From Desulfobacter sp. (GTDB taxonomy: Bacteria > Desulfobacterota > Desulfobacteria > Desulfobacterales > Desulfobacteraceae), in the NCBI GenBank assembly GCA_028768525.1, contig CP054837.1, positions 4,398,001-4,462,000 of the forward strand: DNA of 64,000 nt, in the 5' to 3' direction. Shown here one piece after another: positions 1 to 9,210 of this stretch. A model generated the notes under the pieces. That model worked only from the letters and a program-made list of their open reading frames with translations. It did not search any database and was not told the DNA's origin. Position 1 is the stretch's first letter; every line of letters starts with the position of its first letter. The translations under genes and the position numbers were made by a program.

Positions 1-1908
1 CAGGAGACCGAAAAACAGGCTGAGGCCGTACGCCAGCGCTGGCACCTTGAAGAGACCGTCAGGGCGCTGGAAGAAAAAGGTGCCGGCGGCATCGAAGACC
101 TCAAGTCAGCCGTGGCGGCCACGGATGCCCTGGTCCATGGGGAAACAAATGAGGCGGTGGCGGCCTTTGAGCATTGCACCGAGATGTACCAGAAGGATGA
201 ACTGGTTTACGAGGTCCGGGGCAAGGAATTCAGACTGCCCCTCTATTCCGAGTCCCTCTCCCACTCAAAGATTGCAAAGATTTCCGTGCCTAAATTTTCC
301 GACCCCGGCGACCAGTACACCTGGATGCGTAAAGAAAATTTCGCCGGCAGCTTCCCCTATACCGCCGGGGTATTCCCCCTGAAACGGGCCGATGAGGATC
401 CCACCCGGATGTTTGCCGGTGAGGGCGGCCCCGGAGACACCAATTCCCGGTTCAAGCTGCTTTCCTCTGCCTATCCGGCCAAGCGGCTCTCCACGGCTTT
501 TGATTCGGTCACCCTCTACGGGTTCGACCCGGACCGCCGGCCCGACATCTACGGAAAAATCGGCACCTCCGGGGTGAGCATCTGCACCCTGGACGACGTG
601 AAGGTCCTCTACGACGGGTTCGACCTCTGCGCTCCCAACACCTCTGTCTCCATGACCATCAACGGGCCGGCCCCCATGATGCTGGCCATGTTCATGAATA
701 CGGCCATTGCCCAGCAAAAGGACAAGTTCATCCAGGAAAAGGGCAGGGAGCCCGATGAAAAAGAAGCGGCTGAACTCAAGGCCTTTGCCCTTTCCAACGT
801 CAGGGGAACGGTCCAGGCCGATATCCTCAAGGAAGACCAGGGACAGAACACCTGCATCTTCTCCATTGAGTTCGCCCTGAAAATGATGGGGGATATCCAG
901 CAGTATTTTATCGACCACCAGGTAAGGAATTTTTATTCGGTTTCCATCTCCGGCTACCACATTGCCGAGGCCGGGGCCAATCCCATTTCCCAGCTGGCCT
1001 TCACCCTGGCCAACGGGTTTACCTACGTGGAATACTACCTGTCCAGGGGAATGCACATTGATGATTTTGCACCGTCCCTCTCCTTTTTCTTTTCCAACGG
1101 GATGGATCCGGAATATACGGTCATCGGCCGGGTGGCCCGGCGGATCTGGGCCGTGGCCATGAAATACAAATACGGCGGAAATGAAAAGTCCCAGAAGCTG
1201 AAATACCATGTCCAGACCTCGGGCCGGTCCCTGCATTCCCAGGATATCCAGTTCAACGATATCCGGACCACCCTCCAGGGGCTCTGTGCCATTTATGACA
1301 ATTGCAACAGCCTGCACACCAATGCCTTTGACGAGGCCATCACCACCCCGTCGGAAGAATCCGTCCGCCGGGCCCTGGCCATCCAGCTCATCATTAACCG
1401 GGAGTGGGGCCTGGCCAAGAACGAGAACCCGCTCCAGGGCTCATTTATCGTGGATGAGCTTACGGACCTGGTGGAAGAGGCCGTGCTCTGTGAGTTCGAG
1501 CGGATCACCGAGCGGGGCGGGGTATTGGGGGCCATGGAAACCGGCTACCAGCGGGGCAAGATCCAGGAAGAGTCCCTGTACTATGAATACCTCAAGCACA
1601 CGGGCAAACATCCCATTGTCGGGGTGAATACCTTTGAGGATCCCAATGCCGATTATGCGGAAATGGCCAACCACCTGGAACTGGCCAGGGCTTCCGACGA
1701 GCAGAAGGATGACCAGCTGGACCGTCTGGCCGCATTCAAGGACTCCCATGCCGAGGAAATCGACCCGGCAGTCCAGGCCCTCCAGCAGACAGCCCTCAAC
1801 GGCGGCAATATGTTCGAGCAGCTCATGGAAACGGTGAAATCCTGTTCCCTGGGCACCATTACCAATGCATTGTATGAAGTGGGCGGAAAATACAGAAGAA
1901 ACATGTAA
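1..1908 (+). CDS. icmF: IcmF-type acyl-CoA mutase, 3' part (cut by window edge)
   Basis: The frame is open from base 1, giving 635 visible codons. The start, and the B12-binding and G-protein domains expected in IcmF, lie outside the window. What is visible is the mutase large-subunit region: RLSTAFDSVTLYG, GKIGTSGVSICTLDD, TSVSMTINGPAPMM, and a C-terminus CSLGTITNALYEVGG ending in YRRNM. The spacing and tail resemble fused isobutyryl-CoA mutase/GTPase IcmF more than plain methylmalonyl-CoA mutase. The known family reaction is adenosylcobalamin-dependent interconversion of isobutyryl-CoA and butyryl-CoA in the cytoplasm. A thiolase begins 61 bp downstream on the same strand, fitting short-chain acyl-CoA metabolism. 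Substrate specificity within the IcmF group (for example pivalyl-CoA mutase) cannot be decided from this part. Confidence 0.85.
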   Translation, partial: QETEKQAEAVRQRWHLEETVRALEEKGAGGIEDLKSAVAATDALVHGETNEAVAAFEHCTEMYQKDELVYEVRGKEFRLPLYSESLSHSKIAKISVPKFSDPGDQYTWMRKENFAGSFPYTAGVFPLKRADEDPTRMFAGEGGPGDTNSRFKLLSSAYPAKRLSTAFDSVTLYGFDPDRRPDIYGKIGTSGVSICTLDDVKVLYDGFDLCAPNTSVSMTINGPAPMMLAMFMNTAIAQQKDKFIQEKGREPDEKEAAELKAFALSNVRGTVQADILKEDQGQNTCIFSIEFALKMMGDIQQYFIDHQVRNFYSVSISGYHIAEAGANPISQLAFTLANGFTYVEYYLSRGMHIDDFAPSLSFFFSNGMDPEYTVIGRVARRIWAVAMKYKYGGNEKSQKLKYHVQTSGRSLHSQDIQFNDIRTTLQGLCAIYDNCNSLHTNAFDEAITTPSEESVRRALAIQLIINREWGLAKNENPLQGSFIVDELTDLVEEAVLCEFERITERGGVLGAMETGYQRGKIQEESLYYEYLKHTGKHPIVGVNTFEDPNADYAEMANHLELARASDEQKDDQLDRLAAFKDSHAEEIDPAVQALQQTALNGGNMFEQLMETVKSCSLGTITNALYEVGGKYRRNM

Positions 1909-1969
1909 GGTGTTATCCAAACATAGGAATCTTTAGACAGTGAATATGAGCGATAAAAAGGAGCGTACT

Positions 1970-3145
1970 ATGAACAAAGCGGTCATTGTCAGCGCCACCA
2001 GAACCCCCCTGGGCAGCTTCGGCGGCAGCCTGAGCAAAATCGGCGCAACGGACCTGGGCGGCATGGTTATCAAGGAAGCCATCCGGAGAGCCAATATAGA
2101 AGAGACACAAGTCGACGAGTGCATCATGGGGCAGGTCCTTCCCTGCGGCTACGGCCAGAACCCGGGCAAACAGGCCGTGGTCAAGGCCGGGCTTCCCTGG
2201 GATGTGGAAGCCATTACCGTGAACAAGGTCTGCGGGTCATCGCTTAAAGCCGTGATGCTGGCGGCCCAGGCCATCCAGTGCGGGGACGCCGATGTGGTGG
2301 TGGCCGGCGGCATGGAAACCATGAGCATGGCCCCCTATTATATGGATAAGGCCCGGTGGGGACACCGAATGGGCCCCGGCCGCATTGAGGACCATATGAT
2401 CCACGACGGGCTCTGGGACATTGTCAATGATTTCCACATGGGCATGTCCAACGAACTCTGCTCTGAAAAATGGGAGGTGACCCGGGAGGACCAGGATAAA
2501 TTCGCTGCCGAATCCTACCGCCGGGCCAATGCAGCCGTGGCTGCCGGCCGGTTCAAGGATGAGATCATGCCCGTGGAAGTCCCCCAGCGCAAGGGAGACC
2601 CCAAGATTTTCGACACCGACGAATGTCCCCAGGATACCCCTTATGAGTTCCTCTCCAAGATGAAACCGGCCTTTAAGAAGGGCGGGGTGGGTACGGCGGG
2701 CAACGCCTCCATCATCTCCGACGGGGCCTCGGCCCTGGTGGTCATGAGCGAAGCCCGTGCCAAGGAGCTGGGCTGCACCATCATGGCTGAGATCGGTGCC
2801 CAGGCCTCCTACGGCATTGACATGAAATATGTGCTCATGGCCCCCATTTACGCCATTCCCAAGGTGCTCAAAAAACAGGGCATCTCCATCGGCGACGTGG
2901 ACCTCTTTGAAATCAACGAAGCCTTCGCCGGCACCTCCTGCGGCATCAACAAGGTGCTGGAGCTGGATCCGGAAAAGGTCAACGTCAACGGCGGCTCCGT
3001 GGCCCTGGGCCATCCCATCGGTGCCTCGGGCGGCCGGGTGCTGACCACCCTGCTTTATGAAATGCAGAAACGGGATGTAAAAACCGGCCTGGCCTCCCTC
3101 TGTCTGGGCGGCGGCGAAGCGGTAGCACTGGTTGTGAATCGTTAA
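1970..3145 (+). CDS. Acetyl-CoA C-acetyltransferase (thiolase)
   Basis: A 391-residue protein of normal thiolase length. It should condense or cleave acetoacetyl-CoA and short 3-ketoacyl-CoA in the cytoplasm. Visible motifs are the N-terminal SATRTPLGSFGG, the nucleophile Cys88 in NKVCGSSLKA, the GHPIGASGGR histidine loop near the C-terminus, and the second cysteine in CLGGGEA. ATG 1970 was chosen over an upstream in-frame ATG at 1940 because AAAGGAG lies 6 bases before it and the protein then starts at the family's usual MNKAVIVSA. It sits between the mutase and a 3-hydroxyacyl-CoA dehydrogenase, as in a butyryl-CoA oxidation operon. Confidence 0.93.
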   Translation: MNKAVIVSATRTPLGSFGGSLSKIGATDLGGMVIKEAIRRANIEETQVDECIMGQVLPCGYGQNPGKQAVVKAGLPWDVEAITVNKVCGSSLKAVMLAAQAIQCGDADVVVAGGMETMSMAPYYMDKARWGHRMGPGRIEDHMIHDGLWDIVNDFHMGMSNELCSEKWEVTREDQDKFAAESYRRANAAVAAGRFKDEIMPVEVPQRKGDPKIFDTDECPQDTPYEFLSKMKPAFKKGGVGTAGNASIISDGASALVVMSEARAKELGCTIMAEIGAQASYGIDMKYVLMAPIYAIPKVLKKQGISIGDVDLFEINEAFAGTSCGINKVLELDPEKVNVNGGSVALGHPIGASGGRVLTTLLYEMQKRDVKTGLASLCLGGGEAVALVVNR

Positions 3146-3211
3146 AAATTGTCTTTTGGCCCGATTTTTAAAAGAAGTTCAACTATTGAGAATGTTTTTA
3201 GGAGATATGAG

Positions 3212-4063
3212 ATGGAAGTTAAGACTTTTGGCGTAATCGGTTCAGGGCAAATGGGCAACGGCATTGCCCAGGTGGCGGCTGCGGCCGGCCTCAATGTGAT
3301 CATGAGCGATATCAAGGAAGAGTTCTGTGACAAGGGCATGGCCACCATCGCGGGGTCCCTGGGGCGCCTGGTGAAAAAGGAAAAAATCTCCGAAGCAGAC
3401 AAGACGGCCATCCTGGACCGGATTAAGACCACCACGGACCTCAAGGATATGGCCGAGGCGGATTTTGTGGTAGAGGCGGCCGTGGAACGGGAAGACCTGA
3501 AGTTCAAGATCTTCAGGGACCTGGATGAGATCTGCCCCGGGCACGTGATCCTTTCCACCAACACCTCCTCCATCCCCATCGGCCGGATTGCGGCCCAGAC
3601 CTCCCGGCCGGACAAGGTCATCGGCATGCATTTCATGAATCCTGTCCCCCTGATGAAACTGGTTGAGATCATCAAGGGCATTGCCACCTCGGAAGAGACT
3701 TTCAAGCTGACCTGGGAACTGTCTGAGAAATTCGGCAAGGTCCCGGCGGAAGCCAACGACTACCCCGGATTCATCGCCAACCGCATCCTCATGCCCATGA
3801 TCAACGAAGCGGTATTCTGCCTTTACCAGAGCGTGGGCAAGGCCGAGGACATCGACACGGTAATGAAGCTGGGTATGAACCATCCCATGGGGCCCCTGGC
3901 CCTGGCCGACCTCATCGGCCTGGATACCTGTCTGGCCATCATGGAAACCCTTTACGACGGGTTTAAGGATTCCAAATACCGGCCCTGTCCCCTGCTGAGA
4001 AAATATGTGGAAGCCGGCTGGCTGGGCCGGAAAACCGGCAAAGGGTTTTACGATTATAAATAA
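3212..4063 (+). CDS. hbd: 3-hydroxybutyryl-CoA dehydrogenase
   Basis: A 283-residue protein, the usual Hbd length. It interconverts (S)-3-hydroxybutyryl-CoA and acetoacetyl-CoA using NAD(P). The Rossmann motif VIGSGQMGNG lies at the N-terminus. The catalytic His-containing segment GMHFMNPVPLMKLVE and the C-terminal domain motif DYPGFIANRILMP follow in the normal order, and the C-terminus GRKTGKGFYDYK is typical. ATG 3212 is preceded by TAGGAGA; a TTG further upstream in the frame lacks a ribosome-binding site. The gene follows the thiolase by 66 bp and is followed by a strong terminator, so it probably ends the first transcription unit. Confidence 0.94.
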   Translation: MEVKTFGVIGSGQMGNGIAQVAAAAGLNVIMSDIKEEFCDKGMATIAGSLGRLVKKEKISEADKTAILDRIKTTTDLKDMAEADFVVEAAVEREDLKFKIFRDLDEICPGHVILSTNTSSIPIGRIAAQTSRPDKVIGMHFMNPVPLMKLVEIIKGIATSEETFKLTWELSEKFGKVPAEANDYPGFIANRILMPMINEAVFCLYQSVGKAEDIDTVMKLGMNHPMGPLALADLIGLDTCLAIMETLYDGFKDSKYRPCPLLRKYVEAGWLGRKTGKGFYDYK

Positions 4064-4092
4064 TCCGCCTTTTTTCACTTAGTACAGACTGA

Positions 4093-4133
4093 TGCAGCCG
4101 GCCGGGAAGATCACCGTCCGGCTGCAGCTTTTT
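4093..4133 (+). terminator. Intrinsic terminator after hbd
   Basis: Nine-base perfect arms TGCAGCCGG and CCGGCTGCA (4093-4101 and 4118-4126) flank a 16-base loop and are followed by GCTTTTT. It separates the mutase/thiolase/hbd genes from the peptidase and CoA-transferase genes. Confidence 0.75.
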
Positions 4134-4147
4134 ACGGGAGGGTGCAG

Positions 4148-5344
4148 ATGGATTCACCGTATCGCCGGGTGATACCCCGGCAGGAAATTGACAACCGGAT
4201 ACAGGGGCTTCAACGGCGGCTGGCCCGGCAGGAGATGGACGGGGCATTGATCGTCCAGAAGGCGGACCGGTACTATTACACCGGCACCACCCAGCAGGGC
4301 TGGCTCTATGTGCCGGCGGACGGCGATCCCCTGTTCATGGTGTTTAAAGATCTGGACCGGGCCCGGGCCGAATCCTCCATTGAATCCATTCTGCCCCTGA
4401 TGAGCCCCAAAAAGATCCCCGCCACCCTGGAGGAGATGGGGGTGCCCAGGCGCCTGGGCCTGGAGCTGGATGTCATGCCGGCCAACACCTATCTCATGTT
4501 CCGGGAAATATTTGAGGCGACCCAAATTGAGGATATCTCCACCGCCGTCCGGCTACAGCGGGCCGTGAAATCCGAATTTGAGATCGGGTGCATCCAGAAA
4601 GCGGCGGCCCTGGCCGATGGGGTGGCGGCCGCTGTGCCCGAACTGGTGAAGGCGGGCATGCCCGAGGTGGAACTGGCCGGCCTTGTGGAGGCCCATGCAC
4701 GGAAACTGGGCCACCAGGGCACCATCTGCATGCGGCTCTGGGACAACCATTTGTTTTACGGCCATATCATCTGCGGCCGGGATGGGGCCGTGCCCGGGGC
4801 GTTATCCTCCCCCACGGCCGGCCCGGGGCTGAATCCCTTTGTGGGCCAGGGCCCCTCCATGAACCCCATCAGACCCAACCAGCCGTTGCTGGTGGACTAT
4901 GTTTTTGCCCTGGACGGCTACCTGGCCGACCATGCCAGGATTTTTTCCATGGGCGAACTGCCTGATGAATTTTACCGGGCCCATGAGTCCATGCTGGATA
5001 TCCAGGAGCATGTGAAGCGGCTGGCCGTGCCCGGAATCGAGACCGGCAGGATCTATGATATCATGGTGGCCATGGCCGCCGACAAAGGATATGCCGAACA
5101 ATTCATGGGCGGTGCCCATCCCCGGATCCGGTTCACCGGCCACGGGCTGGGCATTGAACTGGATGAATTCCCCTTCATCGCCAAGGGCCAGGAACTGAAG
5201 CTGGAACCGGGCATGGTCTTTGCCCTGGAGCCCAAGGTGGTGATGCCGGGCCGGGGGGTTGCGGGGATTGAAAACACCTTTCTGGTCACCGAGGCCGGCC
5301 TCAGGGCCCTGACCCGGTATCCCGATGAAATCAAGGAAATCTGA
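4148..5344 (+). CDS. M24-family aminopeptidase (Xaa-Pro peptidase-like)
   Basis: 398 residues: a creatinase-type N-terminal domain (about 1-150) and a pita-bread M24 metallopeptidase domain. Candidate metal ligands of the family are present in order: Asp in LLVDYVFALDG, Asp in LADHARIF, His in GHGLGIELDEFP, Glu in FALEPKVV and Glu in GIENTFLVTEAG. Such enzymes cleave Xaa-Pro bonds in the cytoplasm, but some relatives act on other substrates. ATG 4148 has GGGAGG at good spacing; the in-frame GTG at 4142 would sit on that site. It is followed 38 bp later by a CoA-transferase gene, so the substrate may be a small metabolite and not a peptide; this is inference. Confidence 0.82.
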   Translation: MDSPYRRVIPRQEIDNRIQGLQRRLARQEMDGALIVQKADRYYYTGTTQQGWLYVPADGDPLFMVFKDLDRARAESSIESILPLMSPKKIPATLEEMGVPRRLGLELDVMPANTYLMFREIFEATQIEDISTAVRLQRAVKSEFEIGCIQKAAALADGVAAAVPELVKAGMPEVELAGLVEAHARKLGHQGTICMRLWDNHLFYGHIICGRDGAVPGALSSPTAGPGLNPFVGQGPSMNPIRPNQPLLVDYVFALDGYLADHARIFSMGELPDEFYRAHESMLDIQEHVKRLAVPGIETGRIYDIMVAMAADKGYAEQFMGGAHPRIRFTGHGLGIELDEFPFIAKGQELKLEPGMVFALEPKVVMPGRGVAGIENTFLVTEAGLRALTRYPDEIKEI

Positions 5345-5382
5345 GCCGGCAGTCAGCAGAATTAAAGGGAAGGAGAGAGCGG

Positions 5383-6627
5383 ATGGAAGTCAGGTATCAT
5401 GATAAAGAGAGCCGGGACGGAGGGCGTCTGCCCCTTGAAGGGATAAAAGTTGTGGAATACGGGGTCTTCCATGCCGGCCCCGGTGGCGGGGCCATACTGG
5501 GGGACCTGGGGGCAGAGGTGGTCAAGGTGGAGGCCCCGGTGGGCGACGGCATCCGCTATTGGACCAAGGTGGGTGCCGTGGACATGGCCGGGCCCCACGG
5601 CGGCAGCCTGGCCTTTGAGGTCTCCAACCGGAATAAGAAAAATATCTGTTTGGACATAAAGACGAAAGGGGGCCGGGAAATTTTCAACCGGCTGGTCCGG
5701 GAGGCCGATGTCTTTTTGACCAATCTGCGCAAGAGCACCACCCTTAAACTGAATTTGGATTATGACGCCATCCGCCGCCTCAATCCCAAAATCATCCATG
5801 CCAGCGTCTCCGGCTACGGCCATGAGGGACCGCTGCAGGATATCGGCGCCTTTGATCCCCTGGGCCAGGCCTGTTCCGGCATGATGTTTAATACCGGGGG
5901 CGCCACGCCGGCGCTGCTTCACATCGGTGTCCTGGACCAGGCCACGGCCATCAGCCTTTCCCATGCCGTCCTTGCCGCCCTGCTGGCCAGGGAGAGACAG
6001 GGGATTTCCCAGGAGGTCCATGTCTCCCTATACGGATCGGCATTATGGCTCCAGCATATCAACCTCATGCTGGCCAACACCCTGAAGATAGACCCCTGCG
6101 TGCCGGCGGACCGCTCCCACCATTCTCCCCTGCGAAACGTATTCTGCTGTTCCGACGGCCAGTGGGTGATGTGCACCCACCATCCCGAAGAAAAATACTG
6201 GGCCAGATTCTGCCGGGTGATGGGCACCCCTGAACTGCTGGATGATCCAGGGTTCACCGATGAAAAGGGCGCGCCCATCGTCTCCGACGAACTCACCGAC
6301 CGGTTCGACAGGATTTTTGCCACCCGGACCCGGGATGAGTGGATGGGGGATTTCATGGCGGCCAAACTGATGTTCGCCCCCATCCAGAAGGTGATGGATG
6401 TGGAAAATGACCCCCAGGCCAGGGCCAACGGCTTTGTCAGGCCGGCCGATTATCCCGGCTTGGGGGAGATGAACCTGCCGGGCTATCCGGCCCGTTTCGG
6501 GAAATGCCGGCCCGGCACCCTGACCCGGGCGGCGGAAAAGGGGGAGCACACCGAGGAAGTCCTTCAGAAGCTGGGATATACGGCCCTGGAAATTGAGTCG
6601 TTTAAGGAAAAAGGGGCGGCCCAGTAA
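5383..6627 (+). CDS. Family III (CaiB/BaiF) CoA-transferase
   Basis: 414 residues, normal for the family. The N-terminal segment IKVVEYGVFHAGPGGG followed by LGDLGAEVVKVEAP is the hallmark of class III CoA-transferases. The probable catalytic aspartate lies in GAFDPLGQACSGMM. The enzyme would move CoA between an acyl-CoA and a free carboxylic acid in the cytoplasm. The acceptor cannot be deduced. Its start has GAAGGAGAGAG upstream. It lies 38 bp behind the M24 peptidase and probably shares its transcript; the convergent LysR-type gene ends 21 bp beyond it. Confidence 0.88.
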   Translation: MEVRYHDKESRDGGRLPLEGIKVVEYGVFHAGPGGGAILGDLGAEVVKVEAPVGDGIRYWTKVGAVDMAGPHGGSLAFEVSNRNKKNICLDIKTKGGREIFNRLVREADVFLTNLRKSTTLKLNLDYDAIRRLNPKIIHASVSGYGHEGPLQDIGAFDPLGQACSGMMFNTGGATPALLHIGVLDQATAISLSHAVLAALLARERQGISQEVHVSLYGSALWLQHINLMLANTLKIDPCVPADRSHHSPLRNVFCCSDGQWVMCTHHPEEKYWARFCRVMGTPELLDDPGFTDEKGAPIVSDELTDRFDRIFATRTRDEWMGDFMAAKLMFAPIQKVMDVENDPQARANGFVRPADYPGLGEMNLPGYPARFGKCRPGTLTRAAEKGEHTEEVLQKLGYTALEIESFKEKGAAQ

Positions 6628-6648
6628 TCCGTATCCCAGGGCTGCGCT

Positions 6649-7539
6649 TTATCCCAGGGTCTGGCTGATCCATTCCCGGAACACCCGGACCCCTTTGTTT
6701 TCAGGCTCAAAATCCGGCCGGGAAAAATAATAGCTGCCGGTCCGGATGGGGGTTTTTCCCAATGGGGTCACCAGCCGGCCCGAGGCCAGTTCGTCCCGGA
6801 TCAGGAAAAGGTCGCCCAGGGCCACGCCCAGGCCAGCGGTGGCGGCCTGGAGGGCGGCGTCGTCCACTTCAAAGATCTGCCCCCGTTCCAGGGAGAGGTC
6901 AGAGACCCCGGTCTGGGCGGCCCAGGCGCTCCACTCCCGCATGTCCGGGCTGTTGTGGAGCAGGGTGTGGCACCGCAGGTCCTCGGGGGCAGTGATGGCC
7001 GGTCCCTTTTTGAGAAGGGAGGGGGCGCAGACCGGCACCAGCTGCTCCTTGAGTATCCTTTCCCGGATGACCCCCGGGACCTCCCTGCCAAGATGGGTGA
7101 TGCCGGCATCGAAATTTTCCCGGGCAAAATCCACATTCACCGAAGAGGTGGTCAGCCTGACCCTGATTTCCGGGTACTTTGACTGGAACCGGTGGAGCCG
7201 GGGAATCAGCCACCTTATGGCAAATGTCGGGTGAACCTTGAGGTTGAGGTCATGCTGCTGGGTTTTCAGCCGGTATACGGCGTCGGCCATGATGTCCAGG
7301 GACCGGGTCAGGGGCTGGGCCAGAAGCCGTCCCTGGTCGGTGAGGGTCAGGGTCCTGTGGTTGCGGTGGAAGAGAATGGTGTTGAGATGGGATTCCAGCT
7401 GTTTGATCTGCCGGCTCACCGCCCCCTGGGTGACATTCAGCTCCCGTGCGGCCCTGGTAAAGCTCAGGTGGCGGGCCGCGGCTTCAAAGGCCCTGAGTCC
7501 GTTCAGGGAGGGCAGGTCCCTTTTGTTCATATTTTTCAT
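6649..7539 (-). CDS. LysR-family transcriptional regulator (GcvA-like)
   Basis: 296 residues. The N-terminal winged helix-turn-helix is clear (LPSLNGLRAFEAAARHLSFT, then AARELNVTQGAVSRQIKQLE, residues about 8-55). It is followed by an effector domain with HPTFAIRWLIPRLHRFQ, which resembles the GcvA/AmpR subgroup. No strong ribosome-binding site precedes either of the two N-terminal ATG codons, so the start may be 3 codons later. It is transcribed toward the CoA-transferase gene and lies downstream of a binding-protein gene on the same strand. Target genes and effector are unknown. Confidence 0.88.
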   Translation of the reverse strand: MKNMNKRDLPSLNGLRAFEAAARHLSFTRAARELNVTQGAVSRQIKQLESHLNTILFHRNHRTLTLTDQGRLLAQPLTRSLDIMADAVYRLKTQQHDLNLKVHPTFAIRWLIPRLHRFQSKYPEIRVRLTTSSVNVDFARENFDAGITHLGREVPGVIRERILKEQLVPVCAPSLLKKGPAITAPEDLRCHTLLHNSPDMREWSAWAAQTGVSDLSLERGQIFEVDDAALQAATAGLGVALGDLFLIRDELASGRLVTPLGKTPIRTGSYYFSRPDFEPENKGVRVFREWISQTLG

Positions 7540-7575
7540 AATTATTTTATCTGTTTTTTACTTCACCGTCCTGGA

Positions 7576-8379
7576 TTATCGGGCACCTTCGAATTTGGCC
7601 ATGAGTTTCTGGATAACCCCCTGGCGCTTCATCTCCGCGATGGCCTGATCTATCCTGGGCATGAGATGGCGGTATTTTGATTTTTTCCCCATCATCAAAT
7701 GGATGTTCAGGGGGCCGAACCGGGCGTCGGTAACTTCAATCTGTGATTGAAGGGTCTCCTTGCGGATGTGATACAGGCTGGGCACGAGGATATCAATGAC
7801 GATGTCCGCCCGCTTCTTTGCCAGGTACCTGAAGATGAGGCGATCGTCCGGCAGGTAGTCGGTATGGATGCCGTAGGCATCGATATTTTTTTTATGCCAC
7901 CCGTTTCCGATATTGGTGGCGGGGCGCAGCCCAAGCCGTTTAATGTCCCGGGCAGAGGTTATTTTTCTAATGGCCTCAAGTTTGGGATGGCCTTTATAGG
8001 TGAAAACGTTCATAAACAGTTGGCAGACCGGTTCTTTGCTCATCTCCGTATAGGCCAGGCGCTCTTCATTGGGCACCATGAGAGAGAAATCCGACTGTCC
8101 GTTTTTTATGTTCATCTGGCTTCTTACCCATGGCAGATCCACGCCGACGACGGTTATTCCCAGTCTTTTTTCAAATAATTCCGCGAGAATTTCCGGGTAA
8201 AGCCCCTGCATCTCTTTGTTTTCGTCAATATGGAAGACCGGCTGCCATTCCGAAAAGGCAAAGGTAATCATTTTTTCCCCGGCAGCGGTGGCGGGGGGCA
8301 GGTGCGATGCCGTTAAAAAAAGAAATACAACCAACCGCCTGATACAGGCCGATATTATTTTATGCCGGAACGGAAGCAT
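7576..8379 (-). CDS. Periplasmic solute-binding protein, family 3-like
   Basis: 267 residues with an N-terminal signal peptide (about 1-32; hydrophobic LVVFLFLTASHLPP then an ATAAG cleavage-like region). The mature part looks like a family 3 extracellular binding protein: ITFAFSEWQPVFHID, a GLYPEILAELFEKRLG segment, and a second-lobe motif with RLAYTEMSKEP. No permease or ATPase gene adjoins it, so it may serve signalling or an orphan uptake role. It lies 36 bp upstream of the LysR gene on the same strand and may be co-transcribed with it. Ligand unknown. Confidence 0.72.
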   Translation of the reverse strand: MLPFRHKIISACIRRLVVFLFLTASHLPPATAAGEKMITFAFSEWQPVFHIDENKEMQGLYPEILAELFEKRLGITVVGVDLPWVRSQMNIKNGQSDFSLMVPNEERLAYTEMSKEPVCQLFMNVFTYKGHPKLEAIRKITSARDIKRLGLRPATNIGNGWHKKNIDAYGIHTDYLPDDRLIFRYLAKKRADIVIDILVPSLYHIRKETLQSQIEVTDARFGPLNIHLMMGKKSKYRHLMPRIDQAIAEMKRQGVIQKLMAKFEGAR

Positions 8380-8502
8380 TCAGAATTCTCTTATCCGTTT
8401 ATTAAGGTTCCTGGACCTTTTCAGGCCCTGCAATGTTGCGCGTATGCTACTATGTATCGGCGCTTATTTCAATCTTGTATCGCCGGGTGGAAGACTCCTC
8501 TG

Positions 8503-9141
8503 CTAAATTTCATGAGTGGCAACAACATAGCCTATTGCCATAATACCATTATCCATCCCGGTGTTAATATAATGGGTTTTATTCTCCTGTATTTCAAAAC
8601 CGCAGCTTTCAACCCGGTCACAAAGGGATTGACAGGTAAACAGGTGATAGGATGTATGGCCTGATTTCAGCGACCACTTTTCATAATTTTTCAACACCTC
8701 CTCTGTCTCAGCATGGCAATATGTGGGGACATACAGTTTGCCTTTTGGTTTTAAAACCCGTTTGGCTTCTTTCAAAGCGGCTTCCGGTGTTTCCATAACA
8801 TGCAGGGAATTGAGAATAATAATTGAATCGAAATGGCGGTCCGGGAAATCGAGATCGTAGGCATTTTGTACATGTAAATCTATATTTTGTATTTTTGCTG
8901 AATCAATCTTCTGCTGAGCCACGGACAGCATTTTTGTTTCGCTATCAACGGCATCAACATGTTTTGCACATTCAGCAACTTTTAAAGCCGCCAATCCAGT
9001 GCCACAAGCAATATCCAGGACATCATCTTCAGGTTTAATATCCTTTAGAATCTGTTCCACTATTTTTTCAATGCTATTTTTCTTATATCTGTCGTAGTTG
9101 CAGGCTTTCTGTGCCCAAAAGGATTCTTCTGTCCGGTCCAA
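8503..9141 (-). CDS. Class I SAM-dependent methyltransferase
   Basis: 212 residues from a TTG start at 9141, chosen because AAAGGAGGG lies directly upstream. A longer in-frame version to 9210 would abut the fosX stop and has no such site. SAM-binding motif I is VLDIACGTGLAALK; motif II has VDAVDSETKML; LHVQNAYDLDFPDRHFDSI covers the following motifs. Substrate is not predictable. The gene is visibly richer in A and T than its flanks and lies just behind fosX on the same strand, suggesting joint acquisition. It may be the second gene of a decayed cassette array. Confidence 0.82.
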   Translation of the reverse strand: MDRTEESFWAQKACNYDRYKKNSIEKIVEQILKDIKPEDDVLDIACGTGLAALKVAECAKHVDAVDSETKMLSVAQQKIDSAKIQNIDLHVQNAYDLDFPDRHFDSIIILNSLHVMETPEAALKEAKRVLKPKGKLYVPTYCHAETEEVLKNYEKWSLKSGHTSYHLFTCQSLCDRVESCGFEIQENKTHYINTGMDNGIMAIGYVVATHEI

Positions 9142-9210
9142 ATTACCCTCCTTTGAAGATATGACATGCGTCCCGCTGGAGCGGCGGGGTGGCGGATGGT
9201 TGTCATTCAC

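Noticed and set aside
8380..8664. Plus-strand frames of 96 and 100 codons over the methyltransferase end
   Set aside because: No ribosome-binding site and overlap with the supported minus-strand gene.
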